NCBI RefSeq assembly: GCF_001632805.1
Contig: NZ_CP007220.1
Location: 4,526,001-4,590,000, forward strand
Direction of reading: 5' to 3'
DNA: 64,000 nt
Origin: Mycobacteroides chelonae CCUG 47445
GTDB lineage: Bacteria > Actinomycetota > Actinomycetes > Mycobacteriales > Mycobacteriaceae
Shown piece by piece: positions 17,524-25,731 of the stretch. The position numbers and the translations under genes are program-made. How positions within the stretch are numbered: position 1 is the first letter of the stretch; each line of letters starts with the position of its first letter. The notes below the pieces were generated by a model. It was not told the DNA's origin and made no database searches. It was given only the letters and a program-made list of their open reading frames with translations.

Positions 17524-18984
17524 ATGCATCCAGGCGCAGTGTCTACCCCCCTGTCCACCGAAAGCGCGGTGGTCGCCGCCGCGCTCTCCCAGCAGCTCCG
17601 CCACGGTCCTACCTTCCCCGTCGTGGACCCCGCGACCGAAGAGGTGCTGGCCGATGTCGCCAACATGGACGGCCGCGCCGCACTCACCGCGTTGAGTAAT
17701 GCGGTTGCCGTCCAACGCTCCTGGGCCTCGACCTCGCCGCAGCAGCGCGCCGACATACTGATGCGTGCCTACACGCTGATGATCGAGAGCACCGAAGACC
17801 TGGCCCTGCTCATGACCCTGGAGATGGGCAAGCCCCTCACCGAGTCACGCGGCGAGGTCACCTACGCGGCAGAGTTCTTCCGTTGGTTTGCCGGCGAAGC
17901 GGTACGCCAGGACGGAGGCGTGATGCTGGCACCCGACGGCGGATCACGGTTGATCGTGACCCACCGCCCGGTGGGCCCCTGCCTGCTGATCACGCCGTGG
18001 AACTTCCCGCTGGCCATGGGCACCCGAAAGATCGGCCCCGCATTGGCCGCGGGCTGCACCTGTCTGGTCAAACCGGCCGAACAGACGCCACTGTCGATGC
18101 TCGCCCTACTCGGCATCCTGCGCGAAGCCGGAGTTCCCGACGGGGTGGTATCGGTGATCACCACCGCCGACCCCGGACCGACCATGGCACCCCTGCTTGC
18201 CGACCCCCGAGTGCGCAAGCTCTCCTTCACCGGATCCACCGAAGTGGGCCGCTACCTGCTCACGCAGTGCGCACCTACCGTCAAACGCACCTCGATGGAG
18301 TTGGGCGGAAACGCACCGTTCATCGTGTTCGACGACGCCGATCCCGAAGAGGCCGCCGCCGGCGCACTGATCGCCAAGATGCGCAACATCGGCCAAGCCT
18401 GTACCGCTGCCAACAGGATCTACGTGCAGCGCAGTGTCGCCGGAGCGTTCACCGAGGCGCTCACCGCAAAGCTCGGCGCACTGCATATGGGACGCGGTAC
18501 CCAACCCGGTGTCGATGTCGGCCCACTGATCGACCCAGACGCCGTGGCCAAGGCCGACCGGCTGGTCACGGACGCTCGGAAGCGTGGTGCCACAGTGCAA
18601 TTGGGTGGCGAGATACCTGACGGTGCCGGATACTTCTACCCTCCTTCCCTGCTGACCGACGTGCCCGATGACAGCGACATGATGCGAACCGAAATCTTTG
18701 CCCCGGTGGCCGCCATAGCGAGCTTCGACACCGAGGAGGAAGTGATAGCCCGTGCCAATGACTCCGAATTCGGTTTGGTGGCATACCTATACACCAATGA
18801 TGCCCGGCGCGGATGGCGGGTTTCCGAGCAATTGGAGACCGGCATGGTGGGCCTGAACCGGCCCGTGGTGTCCACCCCCGCCGCTCCCTTCGGCGGCGTC
18901 AAACAATCCGGGATCGGCCGTGAAGGGGGCTTCGCGGGAATCGAGGAGTTCCTGGAGACCAAGTACATCGGCGCGGCCGTATGA
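17524..18984 (+). CDS. NAD(P)-dependent aldehyde (succinate-semialdehyde-type) dehydrogenase
   Basis: A 486-residue aldehyde dehydrogenase close to GabD-type succinate-semialdehyde dehydrogenases. Catalytic Glu is in SMELGGNAP and catalytic Cys in NIGQACTAANR. Other conserved parts are ITPWNFPLAMGTRK, FTGSTEVGR and the C-terminal PFGGVKQSGIGREGG. Paired with a divergent class III aminotransferase, it would oxidise the semialdehyde product to the acid. The start lies 17 bases after the palindrome. The stop overlaps the next gene (ATGA). Confidence 0.93.
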   Translation: MHPGAVSTPLSTESAVVAAALSQQLRHGPTFPVVDPATEEVLADVANMDGRAALTALSNAVAVQRSWASTSPQQRADILMRAYTLMIESTEDLALLMTLEMGKPLTESRGEVTYAAEFFRWFAGEAVRQDGGVMLAPDGGSRLIVTHRPVGPCLLITPWNFPLAMGTRKIGPALAAGCTCLVKPAEQTPLSMLALLGILREAGVPDGVVSVITTADPGPTMAPLLADPRVRKLSFTGSTEVGRYLLTQCAPTVKRTSMELGGNAPFIVFDDADPEEAAAGALIAKMRNIGQACTAANRIYVQRSVAGAFTEALTAKLGALHMGRGTQPGVDVGPLIDPDAVAKADRLVTDARKRGATVQLGGEIPDGAGYFYPPSLLTDVPDDSDMMRTEIFAPVAAIASFDTEEEVIARANDSEFGLVAYLYTNDARRGWRVSEQLETGMVGLNRPVVSTPAAPFGGVKQSGIGREGGFAGIEEFLETKYIGAAV

Positions 18985-20033
18985 ACGCCCGGATGAACGT
19001 GGCGACCATTCCGGGTGACGGGATCGGCGTCGACGTGACCAGGGAGGCCGTCAAGGTGATGGACGCCGCCACCGGCGGCCGCATCGAATGGACCGAATTC
19101 GACTACTCCTGCCAGAGATACGCCAACACCGGCGCCATGATGCCCGCCGACGCACCCGCGACGCTGGCCGGATTCGACGCGATTCTGCTTGGCGCCGTGG
19201 GGTATCCGGGCGTACCCGATGACGTCTCGCTATGGGGACTGCTCATCCCGCTGCGGCGCGCCTTCAACCAGTACGTGAACCTGCGACCCGTACGCCTGCT
19301 GCCCGGTATCGCCTCGCCCCTGGCCGGAGTATCTGCCGACGCACTCTCTATGGTCATCGTGCGCGAGAACACCGAAGGTGAATACTCGCCGATCGGCGGC
19401 ATTCACAACCGCGGCAACCAAAACGAATTCGCCCTACAGGAATCGGTTTTCACACGCATCGGGTGCGAACGCATCATCCGGTACGCATTCGAGCTGGCCG
19501 CGTCTGCCGGATTCCGCGTCTGCTCGGCCACGAAATCCAACGGCATCATCCATTCAATGCCTTACTGGGACAGCATCTTCAACATGGCGGCGGCCGAGTA
19601 TCCACAGGTTCCGTCCGTGTCGATGCATGTCGACGCTCTTGCCGCCCGGATGATCAGCGATCCCGGCAGCCTGGACGTCATCGTTGCCTCCAACCTCTTC
19701 GGCGACATCCTCTCCGACTTGGCGGCGGCGGTTACCGGAGGCCTGGGACTGGCGGCATCCGGAAACATCAACCCAGAACGGACCGCCATCTCCATGTTCG
19801 AATCGGTGCACGGTTCGGCACCCGACATAGCCGGCCAGGGCATCGCCAACCCCATCGCACAAATACTGGCCGGCGCCATGCTTCTCGACCATCTGAACGA
19901 GCCTGACGCGGCCAACAAGATTCGTCTCGCCGTCGACCAGGTACTGGAGGAGGGTCGCGTTCGTACGCCCGATCTCGGAGGTAGCGACACCACCGAGCAG
20001 CTCGGCACAGCAATCGCCGAAACCGCTCGGTGA
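18981..20033 (+). CDS. Tartrate/D-malate dehydrogenase-like (isopropylmalate dehydrogenase family)
   Basis: A 350-residue NAD-dependent beta-decarboxylating dehydrogenase of the isocitrate/isopropylmalate family. Key parts are the N-terminal IPGDGIGVDVTREA, IVRENTEGEYS, TKSNGI and the metal-binding NLFGDILSDLAAAV. The closest group is tartrate/D-malate dehydrogenase, which oxidises D-malate to pyruvate and CO2. It overlaps the aldehyde dehydrogenase stop by ATGA and ends the plus-strand unit. If a D-malate-like intermediate arises in the cluster, this would feed it to pyruvate; that is inference. Confidence 0.88.
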   Translation: MNARMNVATIPGDGIGVDVTREAVKVMDAATGGRIEWTEFDYSCQRYANTGAMMPADAPATLAGFDAILLGAVGYPGVPDDVSLWGLLIPLRRAFNQYVNLRPVRLLPGIASPLAGVSADALSMVIVRENTEGEYSPIGGIHNRGNQNEFALQESVFTRIGCERIIRYAFELAASAGFRVCSATKSNGIIHSMPYWDSIFNMAAAEYPQVPSVSMHVDALAARMISDPGSLDVIVASNLFGDILSDLAAAVTGGLGLAASGNINPERTAISMFESVHGSAPDIAGQGIANPIAQILAGAMLLDHLNEPDAANKIRLAVDQVLEEGRVRTPDLGGSDTTEQLGTAIAETAR

Positions 20034-20055
20034 TCTTGAATTAACTGACGACATC

Positions 20056-20071
20056 AGTGACTTGTGTCACT
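20056..20071. promoter_or_regulatory. CRP/FNR-like binding site before the sdh1 operon
   Basis: AGTGA-CTTGTG-TCACT is a perfect inverted repeat, matching the CRP consensus TGTGA-N6-TCACA except for the outer bases. It lies about 75 bases before the first gene of the operon. Mycobacterial Crp is a plausible regulator; direct control here is inferred. Confidence 0.5.
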
Positions 20072-20143
20072 TTCCGTTCGGCTGTCCTGGCAAGATGGTT
20101 GTCGTAGCCTGTGATCCACGACACCTTCAGCCCAAGGAGTCCG

Positions 20144-20416
20144 ATGTCGACGAAGACGGAGCTCACCGAGCTCAACCAAGCACTTGGCAGCCTGCGCCGC
20201 TGTGTCCACTCTCTGCAGTCTCGTTATGGCGACCTGCCGGCCGTGCGCCGCATCGTCAACGACGTAGAGCGGCTGGATATCGACGCCGCCGATCTGGACC
20301 TCTCGCCTCATGAGCACCGGCTCGCGAGCAACGAGAAGATCCAAATCCCCGACACCGAATACGACCGGGAGTTCTGGGGCGATATCGACGACGAAGGAGT
20401 TGGTGGCTACAGATGA
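20144..20416 (+). CDS. Conserved hypothetical protein, first gene of sdh1 operon (Rv0250c-like)
   Basis: A 90-residue acidic soluble protein in the position of M. tuberculosis Rv0250c, directly before the succinate dehydrogenase 1 genes. The N-terminal half looks helical (TELTELNQALGSLRRCVHSL); the C-terminus is acidic (EFWGDIDDEG). AAGGAG lies 5 bases before the ATG. The stop overlaps the next start (ATGA). A role in assembly or regulation of the complex is possible but unproven. Confidence 0.85.
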   Translation: MSTKTELTELNQALGSLRRCVHSLQSRYGDLPAVRRIVNDVERLDIDAADLDLSPHEHRLASNEKIQIPDTEYDREFWGDIDDEGVGGYR

Positions 20417-21222
20417 GCCAAGCCACCGGGGTCTTCTCGCCTTCGCGTGCCCAGATTCAGCAGCGCACGCTACGCACTGACAAGTGGTGGCTCGCACCAT
20501 TACTCACCAACCTCGGGCTGGCGACATTCGTCATCTATGCCACTGTGCGCGCTTTCTGGGGCAGCGCGTACTGGGTGCCGCAGTATCACTATCTGACGCC
20601 GTTCTATTCACCATGCGTCAGCACTGCCTGCGCCCCCGGGGCCAGCCATTTCGGGCATTGGGTCGGTGATCTGCCGTGGTTCATTCCCATGGCCTTCATC
20701 TCGCTGCCGTTTCTGCTCGCCTTCCGGCTGACCTGCTATTACTACCGCAAGGCCTACTACCGCTCGGTCTGGCAGTCGCCGACCGCCTGCGCGGTGGCCG
20801 AGCCGCACGCGAAGTACTCCGGCGAGACCAAGCTGCCACTGATCATGCAGAACATTCACCGGTACTTCTTTTACGCCGCGGCGATCATCTCGATCGTCAA
20901 CACCTACGACGCCATCGTCGCCTTCCATTCGGAAAAGACCGGCGGCTTCGGATTCGGCCTGGGCAACGTGATCTTGGTGACCAACGTGGTTCTGCTGTGG
21001 GTGTACACGCTGTCCTGCCACTCCTGCCGGCACGTCACCGGCGGGCGGCTCAAGCACTTCTCCAAACACCCTGTCCGGTATTGGATCTGGACACAGGTCA
21101 GCAAGCTCAACACCAGGCACATGCTGTTCGCCTGGATCACGCTGGGCACACTGATCCTCACCGACCTGTACGTCATGCTGGTCGCCAGCGGCACCATTTC
21201 CGACCTGAGATTCGTTGGTTAG
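20413..21222 (+). CDS. Succinate dehydrogenase 1 membrane anchor subunit (Rv0249c-like)
   Basis: A 269-residue polytopic membrane protein expected to anchor the Sdh1 flavoprotein and iron-sulfur subunits and to carry quinone and heme sites. Five or so hydrophobic helices are visible, starting near residues 28, 85, 150, 185 and 235. Several His residues (for example FGHWVGDLP, HRYFFYAAA, SCHSCRHVTGG) are candidate heme ligands. Length matches the single-chain cytochrome b-type anchor of mycobacterial Sdh1. It is followed by the flavoprotein gene after 45 bases. Confidence 0.87.
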   Translation: MSQATGVFSPSRAQIQQRTLRTDKWWLAPLLTNLGLATFVIYATVRAFWGSAYWVPQYHYLTPFYSPCVSTACAPGASHFGHWVGDLPWFIPMAFISLPFLLAFRLTCYYYRKAYYRSVWQSPTACAVAEPHAKYSGETKLPLIMQNIHRYFFYAAAIISIVNTYDAIVAFHSEKTGGFGFGLGNVILVTNVVLLWVYTLSCHSCRHVTGGRLKHFSKHPVRYWIWTQVSKLNTRHMLFAWITLGTLILTDLYVMLVASGTISDLRFVG

Positions 21223-21267
21223 CAATTAAATTCATATTCATACTCGCAAACAAACTGGGGTTAATTA

Positions 21268-23181
21268 ATGGCTGAACTCGAACGGCACCAATACGACGTA
21301 GTCGTGATCGGTGCCGGTGGCGCCGGACTGCGCGCCGTCATCGAGGCACGTGAACAGGGCTTTAAGGTCGCGGTTGTCTGTAAATCCCTGTTCGGCAAGG
21401 CACACACCGTGATGGCCGAAGGCGGTTGCGCCGCCTCAATGGGTAACGCCAACGACAAGGACAGCTGGCAGGTGCACTTCGGTGACACCATGCGCGGCGG
21501 CAAGTTCCTGAATAACTGGCGGATGGCCGAGTTGCACGCCAAGGAGGCCCCGGACCGGGTCTGGGAACTGGAAACCTATGGCGCGTTGTTCGATCGCACC
21601 AAGGATGGCCGGATCAGCCAGCGCAACTTCGGCGGCCACACCTATCCGCGGCTGGCGCACGTGGGTGATCGCACCGGCCTGGAGATCATCCGCACCATGC
21701 AGCAGAAAATCGTCTCGCTACAGCAGGAAGACTTTGCCGAAACCGGTGATTACGAGGCACGTATCAAGATCTTCGCCGAGTGCACCATCACGGATCTGCT
21801 CCTGGACGGGGACCGGATCGCCGGTGGGTTCGGATACTGGCGCGAATCGGGCCGGTTCATCCTCTTCGAGGCTCCCGCAGTGGTTTTGGCCACGGGCGGC
21901 ATTGGCAAGTCGTTCAAGGTGTCGTCGAACTCCTGGGAGTACACCGGTGACGGGCACGCCCTGGCGCTGCGCGCCGGCGGCACGCTGATCAACATGGAGT
22001 TCATCCAGTTCCATCCGACCGGCATGGTCTGGCCACCCTCGGTCAAGGGCATCCTGGTCACCGAAGGTGTGCGCGGCGACGGCGGAGTGCTCAAGAACTC
22101 CGAGGGTAAGCGATTCATGTTCGACTACATCCCCGCGGTGTTCAAGGGTCAATACGCCGAGACCGAGGAAGAAGCCGACCAATGGCTCAAGGACAACGAC
22201 TCGGCACGGCGCACCCCCGACCTGCTGCCCCGTGACGAGGTCGCCCGGGCCATCAACTCCGAAGTCAAGGCCGGTCGCGGCACCCCGCACGGCGGCGTGT
22301 ACCTGGACATCGCTTCACGCATCCCCACCGAGGAGATCAAGAGGCGGCTGCCGTCGATGTACCACCAGTTCAAGGAACTCGCCGAGGTCGACATCACCAA
22401 GGACGACATGGAAGTCGGTCCGACCTGTCACTACGTGATGGGCGGTATCGAGGTCGATCCCGACAGTGGAGCCGCGACGGTGCCCGGTCTCTTCGCGGCC
22501 GGTGAATGCTCCGGCGGCATGCACGGGTCAAACCGGTTGGGCGGCAACTCCCTTTCCGACCTGCTCGTGTTCGGGCGGCGCGCCGGCCTGGGTGCCGCCG
22601 AGTACGTCAAGGGCCTCACGTCTCGTCCGCAGATCTCCGAGGCCGACGTCGACAAGGCCGCCGTACTCGCTTTGGCACCCTTCGGAGACCCCGCTGCCGA
22701 GGGTGCCGAAAATCCGTACACACTGCACACCGACTTGCAGCAGGCCATGAACGACCTGGTCGGCATCATCCGCAAGGAAGAGGAAGTCGAACAGGCCCTG
22801 GTCAAGCTGAACGAGCTCAAGGAGCGCTTCAAACACGTTGCCGTGGAAGGGCACCGGCAGTTCAATCCGGGCTGGCACCTGGCCATCGACATGCGCAATA
22901 TGCTGCTGGTCAGTGAGTGCGTGGCCAAGGCGGCGCTGCTGCGCACCGAGAGCCGAGGCGGGCACACCCGCGATGACCATCCGGACATGGATGCCACCTG
23001 GCGCAAGACCCTACTGGTGTGCAGCACCACCGGCGGAGATCCGGCGGTACCCGATGTACTCGTCACGCCCGAGCCGCAGCTCCCCTTGCGCCCAGATCTT
23101 TTGGAACTGTTCGAGATCGGCGAGCTGGAGAAGTACTTCACGCCCGAAGAACTGGCAGAGCACCCAGGAAGGAAGTCCTGA
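21268..23181 (+). CDS. sdhA: Succinate dehydrogenase 1 flavoprotein subunit
   Basis: A 637-residue FAD-containing catalytic subunit that oxidises succinate to fumarate at the inner face of the membrane. The N-terminal FAD motif is VVVIGAGGAGLRAVIEA. The covalent-flavin His region is KAHTVMAEGGCAAS. The substrate region HPTGMVWPPSVKGILVTEGV and the GSNRLGGNSLSDLLVFGRR motif follow. The C-terminal capping domain has GHTRDDHPDMD. It matches Rv0248c in position and length. The Fe-S subunit starts one base after its stop. Confidence 0.95.
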   Translation: MAELERHQYDVVVIGAGGAGLRAVIEAREQGFKVAVVCKSLFGKAHTVMAEGGCAASMGNANDKDSWQVHFGDTMRGGKFLNNWRMAELHAKEAPDRVWELETYGALFDRTKDGRISQRNFGGHTYPRLAHVGDRTGLEIIRTMQQKIVSLQQEDFAETGDYEARIKIFAECTITDLLLDGDRIAGGFGYWRESGRFILFEAPAVVLATGGIGKSFKVSSNSWEYTGDGHALALRAGGTLINMEFIQFHPTGMVWPPSVKGILVTEGVRGDGGVLKNSEGKRFMFDYIPAVFKGQYAETEEEADQWLKDNDSARRTPDLLPRDEVARAINSEVKAGRGTPHGGVYLDIASRIPTEEIKRRLPSMYHQFKELAEVDITKDDMEVGPTCHYVMGGIEVDPDSGAATVPGLFAAGECSGGMHGSNRLGGNSLSDLLVFGRRAGLGAAEYVKGLTSRPQISEADVDKAAVLALAPFGDPAAEGAENPYTLHTDLQQAMNDLVGIIRKEEEVEQALVKLNELKERFKHVAVEGHRQFNPGWHLAIDMRNMLLVSECVAKAALLRTESRGGHTRDDHPDMDATWRKTLLVCSTTGGDPAVPDVLVTPEPQLPLRPDLLELFEIGELEKYFTPEELAEHPGRKS

Positions 23182-23182
23182 C

Positions 23183-23929
23183 GTGAGCTATGACGCGCAC
23201 CTCCAGGTCTGGCGAGGCGATGACGACGGCGGTGAGCTCATCGACTACACCGTTCCGGTGAGCGAGGGCGAGGTCGTGCTCGACATCATCCACCGAATCC
23301 AGGCCACTCAGGCCTCGGACCTGGCGGTCCGATGGAACTGCAAGGCCGGCAAGTGTGGCTCGTGCTCGGCGGAGATCAACGGCCGTCCGCGGCTCATGTG
23401 CATGACCCGGATGTCGACATTCGACGAGTCCGAGACCATCACCGTGACGCCACTGCGCGCCTTCCCGGTGATTCGCGACCTGGTTACCGACGTGTCGTTC
23501 AACTACCAAAAGGCCAGAGAAGTCCAATCATTCACCCCACCGAAGGGCCTGAAGCCCGGCGAATACCGGATGCAGCAGGAAGACGTAGAGCGGTCACAGG
23601 AGTTCCGCAAGTGCATCGAATGTTTCCTCTGCCAAAACACCTGCCATGCGGTACGCGACCATGAGGAGAACAAGAAGGCTTTCGCCGGACCGCGCTATCT
23701 GATGCGGGTGGCCGAGCTGGAGATGCATCCACTCGATGTCGCCGACCGGCGCGAGGTGGCGCAGGAGGAACTGGGCTTGGGCTACTGCAACATCACCAAG
23801 TGCTGCACCGAGGTATGTCCTGAGGGCATCCATATCACCGATAACGCGCTGATCCCGATGAAGGAGCGGATCGCCGATCGCAAGTACGACCCGATTGTCT
23901 GGCTGGGTAACAAGCTGTTCCGCCGTTAG
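23183..23929 (+). CDS. sdhB: Succinate dehydrogenase 1 iron-sulfur subunit
   Basis: A 248-residue Fe-S protein that passes electrons from FAD to quinone. The 2Fe-2S ligands are in CKAGKCGSC with a later Cys in LMCMTRM. The other clusters use CIECFLCQNTC and CCTEVCPEGI. GTG at 23183 is preceded by GGAAGGA; a longer in-frame reading inside the flavoprotein gene is a shadow. It matches Rv0247c and completes the operon. Confidence 0.94.
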   Translation: MSYDAHLQVWRGDDDGGELIDYTVPVSEGEVVLDIIHRIQATQASDLAVRWNCKAGKCGSCSAEINGRPRLMCMTRMSTFDESETITVTPLRAFPVIRDLVTDVSFNYQKAREVQSFTPPKGLKPGEYRMQQEDVERSQEFRKCIECFLCQNTCHAVRDHEENKKAFAGPRYLMRVAELEMHPLDVADRREVAQEELGLGYCNITKCCTEVCPEGIHITDNALIPMKERIADRKYDPIVWLGNKLFRR

Positions 23930-23952
23930 TCAGGTTTGCACAGGAGAAGCGC

Positions 23953-24561
23953 ATGGAAACCTGGCTCGTCATCGTCATCACCGTTGTCTGCCTGGCGGCC
24001 GCAGGTGCTGTCGCGGGCTTGATACTGCTGGCTATCCTTGCCGCGGGGGGCATCTCAGCCGCTCGGTTCAACCTCACCCCCGTGGCCGCCGATCAGCTGC
24101 ACGAGTATCTGGCTTCCGACGCCTCCTTCGCGGTCTCCGTCCAGCGCGACTTCTTCTATCCTCCCGATCGCGTGTTCAAGGCCCTGCTCGACGAGCGGTT
24201 CATGAGCTGGGTTCCGTTCTCCAAGGGTGTGGACTACGCCGGCACGGCATTGCGCGAGGTGGGCACCAAGCGCGCATTCGTCAACACCTTCGGGGTGTTG
24301 GCCGAACAGATCGTCGTCAAAGAACCCAACCGCATACTGGGTGTCACCATCACCGCATGTTCTGTTCCGCTGGTTCTGGATTCGGCCGCGGAGATCTTCG
24401 AGGTGGCAGATAACGGCACCGGCGGCACCCGACTCACCTGGCATGTGGGCGGCACCCCTAAATGGGTGGGCTGGCTCCCGTTGCGCCTGGCCGCACCACT
24501 CGTGCGTCCGGTGGCCAAGTGGCAGATCGGTAAGCTCCGCGCGATCATCGGGCGCCGCTGA
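23953..24561 (+). CDS. SRPBCC-fold protein with N-terminal membrane anchor
   Basis: A 202-residue protein with a single N-terminal transmembrane helix (about residues 5-35). A START/SRPBCC (polyketide cyclase-like) domain follows, beginning near FAVSVQRDFFYPPDRVFKAL and ending with a short hydrophobic segment. Such domains bind hydrophobic ligands; the ligand is unknown. AGGAG precedes the ATG, and the gene follows sdhB by 23 bases, so it is probably co-transcribed with sdh1. Confidence 0.78.
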   Translation: METWLVIVITVVCLAAAGAVAGLILLAILAAGGISAARFNLTPVAADQLHEYLASDASFAVSVQRDFFYPPDRVFKALLDERFMSWVPFSKGVDYAGTALREVGTKRAFVNTFGVLAEQIVVKEPNRILGVTITACSVPLVLDSAAEIFEVADNGTGGTRLTWHVGGTPKWVGWLPLRLAAPLVRPVAKWQIGKLRAIIGRR

Positions 24562-24635
24562 ACTCCAAGTAGTCGCGCGGGACTTTGTGGTTGGTTGCCA
24601 ATGCCCAATTCGGGCAAGACGGGCAGCATCGGAAT

Positions 24636-24791
24636 ATGGGTGACATTGTGAGCGTCGCGGATATCCGCACGGCCATCAAGGAGCTTTCGTTGCGCGCCGA
24701 TCTCGCCGATCGCGAAGATCGCGCCGATGACGCACGCGAACTCCGTGATCGCATCCGCGGGTACCAAGAGGAACTCGCCAAACGCCCCTAG
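24636..24791 (+). CDS. Small helical hypothetical protein
   Basis: A 51-residue ORF, highly charged and helical (SLRADLADREDRADDARELR), resembling a short coiled-coil hairpin of the UVR-motif kind. ATG at 24636 or GTG at 24648 could start it; neither has a strong ribosome site. It is supported mainly by its codon pattern and its place between two gene units. Function is unknown. Confidence 0.45.
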   Translation: MGDIVSVADIRTAIKELSLRADLADREDRADDARELRDRIRGYQEELAKRP

Positions 24792-24829
24792 GCCGTATCA
24801 GCGGCCGGGGTGCGATGGTGACGACCCTT

Positions 24830-24851
24830 TATATAGCATTGTGTCTATATA
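24830..24851. promoter_or_regulatory. Candidate ArsR operator
   Basis: TATATAG and CTATATA are perfect 7-base arms around 8 bases, ending 22 bases before the ArsR-family gene. This AT-rich palindrome stands out from GC-rich surroundings and suits autoregulation. Confidence 0.65.
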
Positions 24852-24873
24852 GATAAGATGTAATACTCCAAGT

Positions 24874-25170
24874 ATGGACGTTTTCGAAGCGGTCGCAGAG
24901 CCCAGCCGCCGGATTCTGCTCGATGCGCTGGCAGGCGGGGAATGGACCGCTGGAGAACTTGTCGCGACACTGCCCGGCCTGACACAGCCCACCGTCTCAC
25001 GGCATCTTCGCGTGCTACGCGAGGCCGGCCTGGTCGACGCCCGACCGGATGCACAACGCCGGATCTACGCGCTGCGCGCCGACGGCCTGGTCCAGATCGA
25101 CCAGTGGATCGACCCATACCGGCACTTCTGGAGCGGGCACCTGGACGCACTCGAAGGACACCTGCCCTAG
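24874..25170 (+). CDS. ArsR-family transcriptional regulator
   Basis: A 98-residue winged-helix regulator. The family N-terminus FEAVAEPSRRILLDALAGGEWTAGELVA is followed by the recognition helix TQPTVSRHLRVLREAGLV and a beta wing (RRIYALRADGL). No Cys metal site is present, so it belongs to the non-metal group often paired with SRPBCC (AHSA1) proteins. No such partner follows; the only SRPBCC gene nearby is upstream and of another type. A perfect palindrome precedes it. Confidence 0.87.
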   Translation: MDVFEAVAEPSRRILLDALAGGEWTAGELVATLPGLTQPTVSRHLRVLREAGLVDARPDAQRRIYALRADGLVQIDQWIDPYRHFWSGHLDALEGHLP

Positions 25171-25174
25171 CGGT

Positions 25175-25642
25175 CTAACGCCCCGCCCACCTGACCTCGA
25201 TGCCTTCGGCACTCAGCTGCTGGCCCGGGCGAGATGTCACCTGAACATCGATTTCCCGCCCGGTTTTCTTGTCGATCAATTCCAGCGGCTTACGCCCATC
25301 TTGCAGGTACTCGTCCCCCCACTTGAGCAGGGACAGCAGCACCGGAAGCAGGTCCTGGCCCATCCGGGTCAGCACGTACCCGTCCCGCTCCCGCTGACCG
25401 GGTTCGCGATAGGGCACCTTCTCGATGACGCCCGCCGCCTCCAACTGCTTGAGTGCACGCGATACCGCCGGGGCGGATACCCCGATGCGCTCGGAAAACT
25501 CGTCGAACCGGGTTGAGCCGTAAAAGCATTCGCGGACGATCAGGAATGCGGTCTTGGTGCCCAGCAAGTCCAGGGCCTTCCCGATCGAACACGCATCGGT
25601 ATTCCAGTGGGAGCGGTCCTGCAGCAGCCGCTCGAACTCCAT
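25175..25642 (-). CDS. HxlR-family (MarR-like) transcriptional regulator
   Basis: A 155-residue regulator with the HxlR signature: N-terminal Cys (NTDACSIGKALDLLG), then FYGSTRFDEFSERIGVSAPAVSRALKQLEAAGVIEK. HxlR proteins often sense aldehydes or oxidants through the N-terminal Cys. It is divergent from an SDR gene; the shared promoter region holds a perfect 26-bp palindrome and a second related site. ATG at 25642 is preferred; a GTG at 25648 adds two residues. Confidence 0.88.
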   Translation of the reverse strand: MEFERLLQDRSHWNTDACSIGKALDLLGTKTAFLIVRECFYGSTRFDEFSERIGVSAPAVSRALKQLEAAGVIEKVPYREPGQRERDGYVLTRMGQDLLPVLLSLLKWGDEYLQDGRKPLELIDKKTGREIDVQVTSRPGQQLSAEGIEVRWAGR

Positions 25643-25660
25643 GGTCACCAGGCCATTGTA

Positions 25661-25678
25661 ACTAACGCTTGCGTTATT
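25661..25678. promoter_or_regulatory. Second, weaker HxlR-type site near the regulator start
   Basis: ACTAACGC and GCGTTATT form an inverted repeat with one mismatch around TT. It shares the core ACTAACG with the stronger palindrome at 25698 and lies just before the HxlR gene start. Confidence 0.5.
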
Positions 25679-25697
25679 CAGCTAGTCCCGCTAGCTT

Positions 25698-25723
25698 CCT
25701 AACTAACGGAATCGTTAGTTAGG
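25698..25723. promoter_or_regulatory. Perfect 26-bp palindrome, candidate HxlR operator
   Basis: CCTAACTAACG and its exact complement are separated by GAAT. The right arm runs into the ribosome-binding region of the SDR gene (TTAGGAG), so a bound repressor would block both transcription and initiation. Confidence 0.75.
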
Positions 25724-25731
25724 AGATAGGG

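Noticed and set aside
10285..20033. Reading the cluster as a nicotinate (maleamate) pathway
   Set aside because: Only the maleate isomerase-like and amidase genes fit; the pyridine hydroxylases and ring-opening dioxygenase are missing.
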